64,000 nucleotides of DNA from Caenorhabditis remanei (taxonomy: Eukaryota; Nematoda; Chromadorea; Rhabditida; Rhabditidae): NCBI RefSeq assembly GCF_010183535.1, contig NC_071331.1, positions 17,422,001 through 17,486,000 on the forward strand, read 5' to 3'. The notes beneath the pieces are model-generated. The model was not told the DNA's origin. It was given only the letters and a program-made list of their open reading frames with translations, and did not search any database. The translations under genes were made by a program, and so were the position numbers. Shown one piece after another: positions 33,922 through 46,955 of the stretch (its first letter is position 1; each line of letters opens with the position of its first letter).

Positions 33922-36900
33922 CTAAAAAGATCCAGATACATTGGGACTGACATCTTCTCCAGAAATATATCGAATTCTCTCTTCGATTCTCTCTCGACGT
34001 CTTCTTTCTCGTTCTTCCTTCTCTTCTTTCGCTTTTCGAAGTGCCATTCGGACACGAACTGTATCGAGTTCTCGTGGTTCTGGACGTCTCCCGTCGAGTT
34101 TCACCTGAAAAAAAACATTTTGAATTGAGAAAAGATAAAAAACAATTCGCTACCTCACTGCTACGCTCTCCGAATAACTCTAGAACTTTCGTTCTGTACT
34201 CAACAAGTTTCCTAATTGGGTTATCACGAAGTAAGATGATTTCGAGGCAAGGAAGTTTCCCAATTCCTTGAACAGCTTCCAACGTTTGAATATTATTTCC
34301 TTTCACATCCAAATATTCCAGTGAGTACAACTTTCCCAGTCCAGTCAAATCTTCGATCGCATTCTCACTGAGGATCAGCTTTTTCACATTTCCAAGTTTC
34401 TCGTTCCATCTGGAAAATAAAAAACTTGAGTGGGCTGATTTCAATTTCGAATTCGTATTCAGTTTCTACGCATTGATTCAAGAAAACAGACTAGAATAAT
34501 GTTTCTTTATACTTATGAATTTGTATTTATCCCGGAGCCTTGCCATCTCATAGCTTGAACCATGGTACGTGGTACGTAGGTCACGCTTATGACGTGTTTC
34601 CCAATCAGAACTTTTTCGGAACTACAGTAATCCTGCGCCGCTTTTTTATTCGATTGAAGGACTAACTCATAGCTTGAACCATGATGCTTATGCACGTATG
34701 GTCACGCCTATGACGTGCCTTTCGATCAAAACTTCCTGAAATACAGTACGTCGCTTTTCCATCTGACTAGCTCATAGCTTTCGTATTGTAAGAAGCGTTT
34801 AGAAGACAACGTCAGAATTGAATGAGACCGAGACGCCACGATCAACCATGGAACCCTCTTTTCTTTGTTAAAATGTTTATTCGTCGCTATGTTCGCACTC
34901 CCAACTCGCGCCTCCATAAATTCGTTTTCATCCTCGCGAATGGCATGATTATAGTACTTCAGAAGTACCTAATCATGTCATTCTTCTTATTGTTCAAATC
35001 TTCAAACAAGCGCGCAAAATAGACTTGCTCGAGACAAGAATCCACGTTAAACAAGATTCTGTAAACTGCCTTGAAACGTGAAAACCGTGACCTTCAGATA
35101 ACAAGCTCTGATGACTTGATACATTGGTGATTTTTAGTCTGGAAATTCAGAAATTTTTAGCTCAAAATTGTTTGAGAGCTTCTAGGTCAGACTTTGGAAT
35201 CATGTGTGATGCTATCATTTGGAGTTTATCCAGTGTTCACCCGCTTAAACTCACGATTCGATCCTCGTAATCGTATTATTCGACAGATCAAGTTCAGTAA
35301 GGGAAGAGAGAAAAGCGAGATTCGATCCAATGTCCGTAATGGAGTTGTAGCTGACATTCAGAATACGGACTTCTGGGAGGAGCTTCTGAAAATATAGAGA
35401 TGCACATCTGAAAGAGACTCTAATGAACAAACCATGCTTTCGTCGAAAGTTTTAATTTCATTAAACGAGAGATCAACTTCTTCTAAACACTTCCACGTTC
35501 CCATCTCTTCTACCATCAGTCCTGCTTCCAAATCCTCCTCATCAAACAACAAATCCTTGATCTTCTTCATCGAATAATGAACAACAAGTCGTCGGAGTGT
35601 TTCTCGAACACTTTTTATTCCATTTATACGGCACACGTCACTGTCAGCAATCCAGAGTGCTTTGAGTCCTTTACAAAAGTAGAGACTCATATCAAGTGAG
35701 TTCCATACAATATTCGATGTTCCTACATAGCCCTTTTGCCCTCGAATTTTAAGAGCACGGACACGATGGAGGAAGTCTATCGTGTTTCCAATATCAGCGA
35801 CCATATTGACATCTGGAACTAGTAGGGAAGTTATGAGGATCGTTGGGATGATTGATGGAGATCTATTCGGGGTTTTTAAAATCAGTCAATGGCATGAGCT
35901 CTTCTTAGTATTCAAAACATATGTTTTTTGGAATAGAAAAAGGAATAGTATTGCATATCGAATAGAAAGCTCAGTGCGTACTATGAAAATTCAACAAACT
36001 CTCAGAAGAAATTTTAGAGAGTTGAAGCCGTGAAAATTTTGAATAATTGTTTAATTTGTGCACAATAAAAAAATTAATCGAGTCACAGAGATCAATGATC
36101 ACAGATCCTTTTTAGTTTTCCTCAGAAACAATTCAAATTCGCTCTGAAACAACTTTTGATTACTGTACCTGGCGCTGTTGGTTCCGGAAGTCGAAGACGT
36201 TCTGTGATAGCATGCAGCTCAATCGGCGTAAACTCGAAATACTTGGGTGACGTCTGACTGCTCTCCAACCAACCGTCTCCCAAATTTCCAAGTCTCAATG
36301 ACAAATCATCGACGATCGAGTGGATCTCCTGCAAATGAAAAAAGGTACCACTAGACTCATCTCTATTCATTACTATCCACTTCTAATTTCTAATATGTTC
36401 CCAAGGACCATATGTGTCCTTCTCTCCCCCGTATGAACACTTGTCACATTCCTTCTCCCAAACCACATTCTCGGACCCATTTTCAAGTATTTTTCCCCTT
36501 CTTTTTAACATCTCGTTTTTGTTTCAACTGACCGCAATGCCGCCTGTTTTTTGTGTTGTTTTGGATCCCCTGGAGAGAAAAGGCAACGGAGCCAATAAAT
36601 GAGCATTTTTAGCTCGACAAATACATCTTCTCAGGGAGAAAAAAGAAAGAGAGACGGCAAGGTTCGCTTCATCTTCTTGTTGTTGTTGTGTCTTTCTTCT
36701 GACAAAAAGTGGAGCCAAAAAAGGAGAAAAATGAGCTTCTGGCTTGGTCAAAGAAGAAGGAGACAACTGACTTGCTCGAAGGAGTATTAGGTACGGAGAT
36801 GACATGGAAAAACGAGTTTTCTCTTTTTAGAGGGATAGAAAAAACTAGAAAAACATTGCAGACAAATTAGGTTCCCTTCGTCTTCTTCTTTTTGCTTCAA

Positions 36901-39900
36901 CTTCTCCTGAGAAGAGAATCTCTTCTCTTTTGTGCAATCCAAAGAAGAGGACTCCTTCGGATTACTTCTGCCGCTCCGCATTCACTTGACATTCTCCAGA
37001 TTCTCATTGTCTTCACTTCTTTCAACGGCTACTTTCCACGAAGCAATCGAACCCCCTCATGGAATGAATAAAACAAGAAGACTTCTGGTCCTTTTTCTTT
37101 TTCCAATTCCAGTTTTGTTGCCCTCTATTTCATTACCCCTCTTCCACCCGGCGACTCTAATTAGACTTTTGCTCCTCTTCTCTTTGTAAATTGAAATTGA
37201 AATTGCTCTGTCTCCCGAAGTCTCGTGGCTTTTTGTAATTCGACACCCTCTCTCCTACAGTCTCCCCTCTCAACCGCGCACTGTTTGTGTCACTTTTGTT
37301 ACATGTATCCGTCTGGGTGGCAAAGAGTAACCAAAGGTGAATAGAGATGTTGCTCCATTCAAAAAGGGATGACGGAGGACACGGGGCAGATGTATGTGTG
37401 TGGTTGGTCCGTATAATAGACGTAGAGAGACGGGGTATCACGAGAGCATAATACGCGCGAATGCGACAAAACCGGACCCTTCTCTCCGACGAAAAGGCCA
37501 TAATTGAACGGAGGGTGAGGACCCCCGGAACGGCAAAACGGATAGGAAAAGGGGTGTGGTGGGAAACGAAAAGGAGCTCAGAACGGATATAAGGAGGAGA
37601 CGTAGTAGTAGACCTGCTGATTGTTTATGGAAAACGTCGACCACACACACAAATACACACTCGTAAATACATTGAGACAGCTTCGTTGTCGACGTCGTGG
37701 ATTAACTTCTCAATTTTTTATTTCTTTTTTCCCGTTGTTTTCTTCCAGAGTGTATCGTAGGCATCAATTTTTCACGGTGATGGTGAAAATTGAAAATTGA
37801 GTTATATTGTTTATGGAAGAAACAACCTAGTCTATGTTTTTGTTTGGCATTTTTCTCCCTTCAAGACGTAACTATGAAAATGATTTGAATAGGACTAGTT
37901 TTCTCTTGCAGTAATTCTAGGTTGTATCGACCAAGTTCCATTCCTTCAGATCACATTTCGGTCTTTCAGAGAACGATTTAACTGCAAGTCTTTTTCTGAG
38001 ATTGTTCAGTAGAATTTCAGAACTTCCTTCTTGAATTTCAAACTCTGAATCCACAATAACGAGTCTCTATAACCAAACATTCTTGTGCATTGACCTCGAT
38101 ATCTGAGCTTGTGAACCCTCAGAGAACATCCCATAAATCAAAGCTCTCTCTTCTTCTTTTGGGTTGTACTGACTTTTTGTGCCCGCAACATTTTCTTTCA
38201 TTATTCTTCTCTTTCTTCTTCTTTACTCCACATCAGAACATCACAGGCTGCTTGCCTACTCCCTTTCTTTCCTTTCCTCAAAAATGGGCGTGGCTACTGA
38301 CCTCTTCGTCCGCATCGTCCCGTCCGTCTGTCGCATCCACCAGCCGACTCCCACATTCTCCACCCATCTAACACTGCCTAATCTCGCTTCTTCTTCTCCT
38401 TCTCCTTCCTTTCGGTTGTGTTGTTGTATTGGGGTTGGCATCGTGCCAAATTAGAAGAAGCGACTTCCGGATAGATCATCCTCGAGTTATTCCAGTCTAT
38501 GCACTGATTACTATCAATCTAATTGTACATGGAGATTCCAGGTGAGCCAATCATCTCATTTCATTTCGTTTCCTTTATTTTCTCATGGGACTCTTCTCCT
38601 GCTTCTTCTGTGTTTGTGCTTTCGCGGGATGCATATAATCAGACGGCATCTGTGCGAAATCCGAAAAGTCAACACAGTACTGAGTTACATGTTCATTCTC
38701 TTATTCTTCTTCTTTTCACTTCATTCTCTAATTACTATGAATTTAGATTTCAGAAGGGGATCTGCTCCTTCTCATTCCTTTCTCTCTTTTTTCTTTTTGC
38801 TTCAAACGAAACACCATTCGTCATGTTTCTTAGTTTCAAATAAGTTTCTTTTTCTTATTTTTTGCAAATATTTTCAAGTGCTCCATGCTCTCTTTTGGAC
38901 CCATTCTCTCCCCCGAATTCTAGTGGCCATGTGTTTGAACAAACGCCATCATCATCATCAACATCATGATTATGATGAACCAATTCAGTTGACAGTGTAT
39001 AGTAATATAGTAATGCAAACACGAATATGTGGACAGACGGGTGGGGGAGCAAGTGGGAGCAAATGTGAACGCATCAATTTCTGAACGCAACTGGACCATG
39101 TCCGGAGGGAGAAGGCCATGAAATTTATTGCTCTGAGAACAGAACAAGTCAAGAACAACTGCGTCGACCTTTTTATTTCTTTCCTCTTAGAAGCAGTTGT
39201 TGTGCTCTACGCTCTTTAAAAGAACTTGGCTCGTTGCCAGGTAAGCTCTTAGAAATAGAAGGGAGCAATTATCGGAGTCGCATTTCCATAATATTGCCCC
39301 TTCTTTCCTGAGTGTTTCCATTTCCATTCACAATAGCACATAATTAAGCAACTTATGGACTCTCTCTCCATGCACAACAAGGCTCAGCTCCTCGTGAATT
39401 AGGCATAAGCCGTCCGAATGGACACCTGTCCATTACGGGAAATTGGGGACCATTGCTTCTATCCACCCAGTCAGTCACATCATTTTCGCGCACACCTTTC
39501 CTTCACCACCCTTCTCTTCCAATGCTTCCATCAATTATGTTCAATTATTTGGCGGCATCCGTGTCGGACACGCTGACTGTAAAAGAGAGGAAGAAGTACG
39601 CCTCGCCAGGCAATCATAATGAGAGAAGAGGGACAGTGGAGACCTCTCGTCACTGTATTATGAAAATAGAGGAGAGATAGAATGAGGGAAGTAGCCATTG
39701 TAGAAACAACTCTTCTTCTTCTTTCTCATCTTTTTCATTCTCCTCGTGTTCATGCACTTTGCACTTGTTGACAACAGAAGGAGCGGGCGCGCAGTAGCCG
39801 GTGGCAAACATCGCAACAGTATCTTTTATTTCAATACAAAAACGAGAAGCTGGGAGAAGAAGATGGCTCAGCTGATGTTCTCCAACCTTTTTTTGTTCGA

Positions 39901-42556
39901 ATTTTTTCAATTCGTTTGGTTACTTTACTTACAAATAGTGAGAAGAGTTTCCGATGTTAGATGTTTTACGAATCTTCTTTTGACAAGTGGAACACCCACT
40001 CAACGAAGAGCTTTTGCTCACCGAAATGCATTAAGAAGAGCTGATTCGTTTTGTCGGTTTTTCGAAATGTTCGGATCTCTACTTTCTGAATTCAGAAAGC
40101 ATTAGGAAACTAGGTTTTTGAAAAGCACGTCTTCCTCGTTTATGATCTACCTTTTGAGCTTTTCATATCTATCTCATAATTGATGAACTAATTTCTCTTC
40201 TCTGAAGTCCTTTGTTCCAATTTATTCTTCCTCCAAAAACTAGGTTTGCAATCCACCGATCCATCCCGACCCCTATATCTATCTCCCTCTCATTCCTCCA
40301 CCTCCAGTAATCCTCTTAAACTAGACCTCTCAATTTCTTCCCGTATTCGGGTCTCTTTTATCCTTTTTTCTTCATTTTTCCGTTCCGAAAACAGTTTGAA
40401 AAATGCCCCAGTAGTGTCTCATCCCACGGGCAAAACAAACAGTACCCGTGGGGCCGCGCCATTCTTCTTTACGAAAACTTCTCTCTTCCCGGTTTCTGTC
40501 TCTTCTCTTTTTCTCATCAAAGCGAAGAATGGCACACTTGCTCTTTCCCGGGGTCGATTCCTCGATTCGCTATCATCATATTGAATCACCTAAACCATCG
40601 GAAGACCCACTTCAGAATCCTTGGTTCCCACAAACGTCATCTGAACCAGAACCAATTGTTACAGAGAACACACGCCCGGAATCTGGCAGAGATCCACGTC
40701 ATATAACAGAGGATTCAATTGAGGAAAACGGAGAGGAGCGGATAGCTCATTTTGAATATTACGAAGGAGCCGAAGAGTTCCCTATCAAAGTTCCACCAGA
40801 GCAATCAGCAGCATTAATACATCAGTCGACACCATCAAACATGGCAGTGATACCTGGTCGCATTGCTCGTGGCTTTCTCGATTCCTTCTCCCTGATAATC
40901 AGTTTTGCCCTAGTAGTCCTTCAGTTCGGTCTAATAGATTGGTATTATCTGAATGTCACTGGAGAAAATATATGGGCAGTATGGATTGGACCAGATTGTG
41001 TTGTCCTGGTGGTTCTCGGTATACTGGGAGTACTGGCTATCAGACATAATACAGTGCAAATGGAAGAGTGCTGTTCAATCGGTAAGATATAACAAAGGAA
41101 ATCTGAAAACTCATCAATTCAATTTTCAGACAGCCGAGTGAAATATGCCTGCTTCGCCTGGGGTGTCTACGCACTCGTTCTCATCTTCAAAATCGGAACC
41201 TGCTTCCGTTTATTCTACGAAGACATCCCACCAACTCCACTGGATAACAATGATAAACTTTTCGACGACTTCCTATTCAAAGCTGGACTTTCTCTCTCCG
41301 TTCTGATCTTCTTGTTCATTTTCGAATCTCATCACTATACCCCTTTGGTTTCGGTTCGTCAAGTTTACATCTCGTATCTTGTTGCTGCCATCTGTCTGGA
41401 TCTCATTGACAACATCTACTTCTTGGACCTCCTTTGGCAAGCATCGGTGAGTTTTCAGCAGGAAAATTTGAAAAAAACTTAAACTGATTCTTTGCAGAAA
41501 GACAAATGGAACTTGGAATTATGGCTGGAATGGACTATCCTCGTTGTGGCCTGCATCAACTTCTTCATGCCAACATTCGCTCTCGCCAAACTTCGCTACG
41601 CCAAAGTTCCACGTTTCCTGCTCGTCAGTGAGAAACTTTGGGCTTTCCTCTACGTTCTTCTTGTCAATGGACCATTCTTGGGACTCCGTATCTATTTGTA
41701 CATTGTTCTCGAAGTTCAACAACATGGAAAGAAATACGATCCATCTCTTTTCGGTGTCAAGAATATCGCAATGATCTACATCGCTCTTCGAGAACTCTGG
41801 ACACGTCTTCAATATTGGAGAATGAAACGTCGTGCAGCACTCAGCCGTAATGAACTTGCCGCCGCTATCCATCATCAGGATGAGGAACAATAAATTCATC
41901 ATTTAGTTGCTTTTTCTGCTTCTCAGTTATCTCCGTCAGTTAGATGTATATAAGTTGCCCTTTTTCATCAACTCTCTCTTTCTCATCCCCTCCTTCCCAA
42001 CTACTGCCAAAGAATATGCTAATAATTATGTTAATGGAAACATCTTGGTCTCATTTCAAAATAAATTTTAATTCAAATTATTTTTCCCTGAACTTACATA
42101 TTGATGAAAATCGAAAAATTTTGCTGAAATCAGGGGTAACGAGTGGACATTCTTCTGCTTTTGATACCATACTTCCAGCTCCAAAAGTGCTCGAACATAC
42201 TTCTCCAACTCGATTCGTCGCTCTTCGATGAACTCAAGATCTTTGTTTCCAATTCGCTTTTTCGGTGGGAGGAATGATTTCTTTCGATCTGTGAATCGTT
42301 GAACATCATATGCATCGAAGTCACTGTATCTTCGTTCGATAGTCCACGTATACGTGTCGACTGTTAATTGAATACGATACACCTGAAATGAAACCGATTT
42401 ACAACAAGAATTTCTGAAAAATTTGGGTATTACTCTGAATTCTAAGTGAAGACTTACCGTGTACTTTCCCTCTTCGACCATTCGAAAATTTAATATTTTC
42501 GCGTTAAAATTCGCATCCATTTGAGCCGAAACGGCTTGTATATTTAATAAAGCCAT
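33922..42556 (-). CDS. Nischarin orthologue (PX + leucine-rich repeats)
   Basis: Seven exons, 42556-42458, 42382-42098, 36328-36169, 35812-35433, 35385-35255, 34409-34154 and 34104-33922, all phases agreeing, give 497 residues. Residues about 25-125 are a PX phosphoinositide-binding domain (WTIERRYSDFDAY, then LPPKKRIGN). Next comes the nischarin-specific linker (FTPIELHAITERL). Leucine-rich repeats follow from about 220 to 420 (LEEVDLSFNEI, VRILNVSYNSI, LTELDLSNNTI, VKKLILSENAI, LEYLDVKGNNI), closed by the LRR cap YRTKVLELFGERSSEV and a charged helix. Human nischarin is about three times longer; the C-terminal integrin- and PAK-binding parts are absent here. It acts on endosomes and in cytoskeletal control in mammals. 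Intron 2 (42097-36329) contains a whole TMEM121-family gene on the other strand. An acceptor immediately before the ATG suggests trans-splicing. Confidence 0.92.
34549..34766. repeat. Tandem repeat in a nischarin intron
   Basis: Two diverged copies of a unit of about 118 bases, each starting CTCATAGCTTGAACCATG and containing a GGTCACGC(C/T)TATGACGTG block, followed by the start of a third copy (CTCATAGCTTTCG). It explains most of the length of intron 5. Confidence 0.6.
36329..40528. other. Large nischarin intron and TMEM121 promoter region
   Basis: Pyrimidine/purine-biased, low-complexity DNA with many short frames lacking splice and motif support. The part next to 40529 should hold the promoter and 5' untranslated region of the nested gene. 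Confidence 0.5.
40529..41893 (+). CDS. TMEM121-family multi-pass membrane protein
   Basis: Three exons, 40529-41081, 41130-41446 and 41498-41893, give 421 residues. The first ~110 residues are a hydrophilic, Pro/Glu-rich cytosolic tail. From about residue 115 on there are around eight hydrophobic helices. The pattern LDLIDNIYFLDLLW, then LWLEWTILVV, then SLFGVKNIAMIYIAL and LWTRLQYWR, follows the TMEM121/CECR6 family (compare its 'LDLLDLLDMQ' and 'GKNVVAL...EYRR' blocks). The family's molecular function is poorly known; mammalian members have been linked to signalling and growth control. The gene lies entirely inside intron 2 of nischarin on the opposite strand. The ATG was chosen as the first in the long open exon; a downstream Met (TPSNMAV) is possible. 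Confidence 0.85.
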
Positions 42557-42859
42557 CTGAACTCAATATGAGATTTCAGAGAAAAGAAATGTCGAAGGAA
42601 ATAGAAAACAATGGATGTGACCAGTTCAATAAACAAATACTTGGGAAATAGAAGATTCGAGACAATATTTATTGGGTGAATAAACAGTTTGGAGTAAAAA
42701 TTTGATGAGACCACGGAACAATATTTAGGTTGAGTTGTAGAGAAAACTACAAGAAAACACAAGAATAATGGATTATTTTAGGGACAGAAAGAAGAAGTGA
42801 AGAATTTAAACAGAAGAGAAATGAAACAGATAGACAGAGAGATTCCAGAATCCATGTCT

Positions 42860-44479
42860 TCATTCAATGACGTCTCCTTTAGCTCCAAGACGAGTCGGAT
42901 CTTGACTTGGATAGTAGATCGACGACGATGACGAACTCGGTTCTCCAGCTTTTACCGGACGAACATTTGGAACAACGAGACGAGTTGGAGCCGCGAATGT
43001 AGGTGGTGCTGGTGGGCGTGGCATCGATCCAGTGAATCTCTGTTGAGAAGACGTTGAAGGAGCGAGTCCATCAGGAATTGGAACTGAAAATAAGGAATGT
43101 TGAAGAAAAAGAAAAAAAGGGAAATGAAAAAGAAATGATTGGTTAGGTTTGCCCAATCGGCTTTTGAAATACGACACCTGCCATCCAACAATAGAGAAAC
43201 TAGAAACATTCTTCCCTTTTTTGTTGGTTTGTCAGAACATTTTTGACAATAGAAAAAAATATCACGAGGAAACGATTTTTGAAGACAATTTTGTTATTCA
43301 AAAAGAATAAACCTTGAGAAATCGAAAGGTATCAAACATCGAACTTTCCGAACCGTAACACAATGATTTGAATAAAGTAACTTACGAATAGGCACAGATG
43401 GTACTGGAGTAACATAATTTGAGTTGTCCGCTGCTCTTTTCGCTTGTGGTTCTCCCCATCTGATTGTCAAACGTCTTCCCTTGATGAATGTCTTGTTGAA
43501 CGATCGCTCAGCAGCTCTCTCTGCAGCCTCACGAGTTGTGAACTCAATAAACGCGCACCCTTTTTCAGTAAGAACACGAAGACAGCGAATATCTCCGTAT
43601 TGATAGAAAAAGTCATTCAAGTCTTTCTCGGTAACTTGTTGTGCTCCAGACGGTCCCAAATTTCCAATGTACAGTGTCGTGATTGTAGTATCTGCTGGAG
43701 GAGAGAGAGTCGGTGCAGCAGCAGCACGATTGAGAATTTTCTCAGCGACTGGATCGTTCGATCCATAGTAACGGTCACGAATGTTCTGGCGTGACAATGG
43801 ATCATCTGGATCTGTGGGCTTCTCGTGACGATATGGACACTCTTCTCCTCTCTTGCATTCTCCTTTGACGAAGAAAGAACAAATGTGAGGAGCGTTTCGT
43901 TTATAGTATGGCTGGGAGCGAGCCATTCTACGAAGACGATCATGAGCAGCTTGATCCATGTTATTGGCAATTTGGGCGATCGGTTGAGTTCCATCCCCTT
44001 GACCAAGAGTTCTGAAAATAAAATATTGAGCGTATCCAATAAAAGAAAATTTGCAAACCGTTCAACATTCTGCAAGAAGAAATCACGATTAGCGCCTTGT
44101 TTCGGAATATTGTCCGCGATTTGTAATTCGTGATCGCGAACTTGAACAGGCAGACCATATTCCAAATCGAACATGCACGTCTGACAAACATTCTTCACTT
44201 TAGCACACGTCTGACACAATTCGGTATTCTTGTATCTGGCTCCCTTTCCTGGTTGCCATCTGAAGGTTGTGAATGGGCGCTCGCAGATTTTGCACTCTCT
44301 TCCGTGTTTGTCTTTCATCTAAATATTATTATTTATTTACTTCCTCGTTTTAGTGAGAAAAAACTCACCATTCTCATATACGGATTGTTACCGAGACATG
44401 TCTCGCAGAGAATCGGAAAATCCGAATCTTCCCAGTTTTTACGATTATATTGCGAGTATGAAGATTTCGACATCGACAT
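42860..44479 (-). CDS. rbm-22: Pre-mRNA splicing factor RBM22
   Basis: Exons 44479-44369, 44318-44059, 44011-43386 and 43083-42860 give 406 residues. RBM22 (yeast Cwc2/Ecm2 region) contacts U6 and the intron in the catalytic spliceosome. The N-terminus has paired zinc-binding motifs ([39 protein letters not shown]). The single CCCH finger [19 protein letters not shown] is followed by the invariant [11 protein letters not shown]. The RRM has RNP2 TLYIGNL and RNP1 GCAFIEF. The Pro-rich tail ends with [11 protein letters not shown], as in other animals. All key Cys and His residues are present. It begins 355 bases after the hars-1 stop, with a TTTACAG acceptor 14 bases upstream of the ATG. It ends 304 bases before the nischarin ATG. 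Confidence 0.96.
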
Positions 44480-44833
44480 GATGACAAATTCTGTAAATTT
44501 CAAATTTGAGAAAATTGTCTATTTGTTTTCTAAGTTAAAATACAAAGAGAGAATTTTAGATAAACGGCAGTGGATTTTTTTGCAAAAAAACCTGTTGGCT
44601 AACCACAAAAAAGGAAAAATCAATAAACACACCGATAATTTATAAAATTCAAAAGAAGAAAACGATAAATAAACTGGGAAAGAGCAAATGAGAAAACAAA
44701 TATTCAAACACACCGAATATGCAATATTAAAAAAGAAACAGTTGCATTATAAGGACCTGAACGAGAAAAAAGCTGGATAATGATGAGAAAAACAAGAAAT
44801 TGGAGAATAGAATGTGAACAACATATTGATTGC

Positions 44834-46955
44834 CTAGAGTGCAGCGAGAGCGTCTCGAATGGAGGAGACGAGTGAATCGAGGGGAACGTCCTGAAAGAAA
44901 AAATTATTATTGATTTTTCAGACGTTTGAAAACTTGCCTTCTCTTCTCTGCTCACAACGTTTCGCAATTTGACGATTCCCTCTTGAAGTTCTCTTTCACC
45001 AATAAGCACAACTAATGGGATACGCCTCTCTTCAGCATATTGGAATTGCGTCAGCAACTTTGGGTTAGCCTTCAATGGCATTTCACTCTTGATACCAGCT
45101 GCACGAAGAGTTCTCAACAACTTCTTGCGTTCCAACACTAAGTTCTTTTGAGCAGAGGCAACATAAACTTCAGTTTGAGTCGTTCGAACTGTGTTTTTCT
45201 GTCGAGCTTCCATAATTGCGAAAAGACGTTCAATTCCGAAAGAAACTCCACAACACGGAACTTTCAGTTTGGCGTCAAACATGTTAACAAGACCGTCGTA
45301 TCTTCCTCCAGCAGCCACCGAACCAACTCCAACAGGCTGCCCAGCTGTCTCTTCGGATTTTTCAACAGCAGTTCCTTCGAGTGCTTCTGAATAAAAGCAA
45401 CATTTAGATATTCATCAATAAATATCTTAACTTACTAGGAGCAACAGCCTCATAGATAGCTCCGGTATAATAATCGAGTCCTCTCGCAAGGGATGGCTCG
45501 TATCTCACACTTGTCACTCCATCGACATCAAGGTATCCGATAAGAACTTTCAGCTCCTCGGCTCCTTTCTTGAACTTTTCGTTTTGTCCGAGTTCAGGAA
45601 GTTGTGACATCTTTTCGAGGAGTTCCAGGTTACTCAAACCACCGTTTAGTTCCCGGAATCGAACGAGTTGTCCGAGTTTTTCAGTTTGCTCTTTCGTCAA
45701 GAACTTCTCTTTAATCATCTCTTCTTCAACTTCAGCCCATTGAGTCTTGTCTAACTTGTCAACGGATGAGCAGATAGTCTTGAAATCTTTCGGGGAAATT
45801 CCGGAGACAGCGAACATTCCTTCCAAGATCAGTCTGTGATTCAACTGAAAAAATAATTGAACAGAATAAAGAAAAAATAAATCTCACGTTGATGAAAAAC
45901 TCCCCGATCTCCAGTTTTGTAAGCAATTCGTGAACAATTCCGAGGCACTCAGATTCAGGAAGCATCAAATCGTATTGTCCGGCAATGTCGAAATCGCATT
46001 GATAGAATTCTCGATAGCGTCCACGAGTCATCACAGGCTGATCTCTTCTGTATACTTTAGCAATTTGATATCTAGTTATATTCGTGATTTTGTTCATTGC
46101 CAGGTATCGAGCGAATGGAACAGTGAGATCATAACGAAGCGAGAGAAGTTCTCCACCTTGATCTTGGAGATCATAGACTAATTTTCCTCCTTCTTCTCCA
46201 TATTTTCCCATTAAAACATCGCGAAGTTCGAAAACAGGAGTATCAATAGTCTCAGCTCCATATTTGTTGAAAGTTTCGACGACGTTTTGAAGAACAGAAT
46301 TACGGAGAGCAGACTGAGCCGGTCCGTAGTCACGAGTTCCTTTTCCAGTCTTTAGGACAAACTTTCCAGGCTTTTCCTCGGTACCTCCAAGCTCCTTCTT
46401 CTTTTCAAGCATCTTGTTCACTCGCTCTTTAATCTAGAAAAAAACAAAATTAATAGATTTTTTCAACTTTCACAGGGTACATACTCGTCTTCCTCCTCTC
46501 TCAGCATATGCAATCCGCGGTTTTACTATTTCTTCCGACAACCGGATAGTGAATGTCATTCTACTTGCTAACGTACGAAACATTGCACTAAAAACTTGTT
46601 ATAATTATTAACTAGAACGTTTAATGACGAAGATATTGATGCGGATTGCAAACGCTGTTCCTTGAGAAGAAGAAGAGCATAAAATAGAATTTTCATTATT
46701 TATTTTTTTCAAAAATGGCACAAATTGAACAGAACTTGATTGAATTTTTGGTCAAAAATTACAAAAGTTGGGAAAATCAAAAAGAAGGAAAATTATCGAC
46801 TACTCTAATGAAATAATAAACATTTGCAAGCTTTTATCAGAACTTACCACAGCTGGTTCGGCCTTTTCGGCTTTCATTTTGCGGATTTCATCTCCAAGAA
46901 CTTTGATCTCCTCTTCGAGAGCTTTCCGTTGTTCGGCGTTCAATTCAGCCGGCAT
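44834..46955 (-). CDS. hars-1: Histidyl-tRNA synthetase, cytosolic form
   Basis: Attaches histidine to tRNA-His. Exons 46955-46848, 46433-45888, 45844-45436, 45386-44938 and 44890-44834 give 522 residues. The first exon encodes a WHEP-like helix ([20 protein letters not shown]). The class II core shows [10 protein letters not shown], motif 2 ([19 protein letters not shown]), the histidine-specific [22 protein letters not shown], and motif 3 GVSFGIERL. The anticodon-binding domain contains [18 protein letters not shown] and the family-typical [15 protein letters not shown]. The last intron starts with GC rather than GT (AAG/GCAAGT). An alternative first exon at 46583-46485 supplies a mitochondrial N-terminus. 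The cytosolic start follows a TTCAG acceptor. Likely first gene of a minus-strand cluster with rbm-22 and nischarin. Confidence 0.97.
46485..46583 (-). CDS. hars-1: Alternative first exon of hars-1, mitochondrial form
   Basis: Thirty-three codons beginning [20 protein letters not shown], rich in Arg and Ser with no acidic residue in the first 15: a classic mitochondrial targeting peptide. It ends in a GTATGT donor in phase 0, exactly as the cytosolic exon does, so both join the common exon at 46433 in frame. A TTTTTAG acceptor lies four bases before its ATG, so this exon can be a trans-spliced start or can be skipped. The product would be 519 residues. Dual cytosolic and mitochondrial synthetases from one gene are established for HARS in nematodes and other animals. 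Confidence 0.85.
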
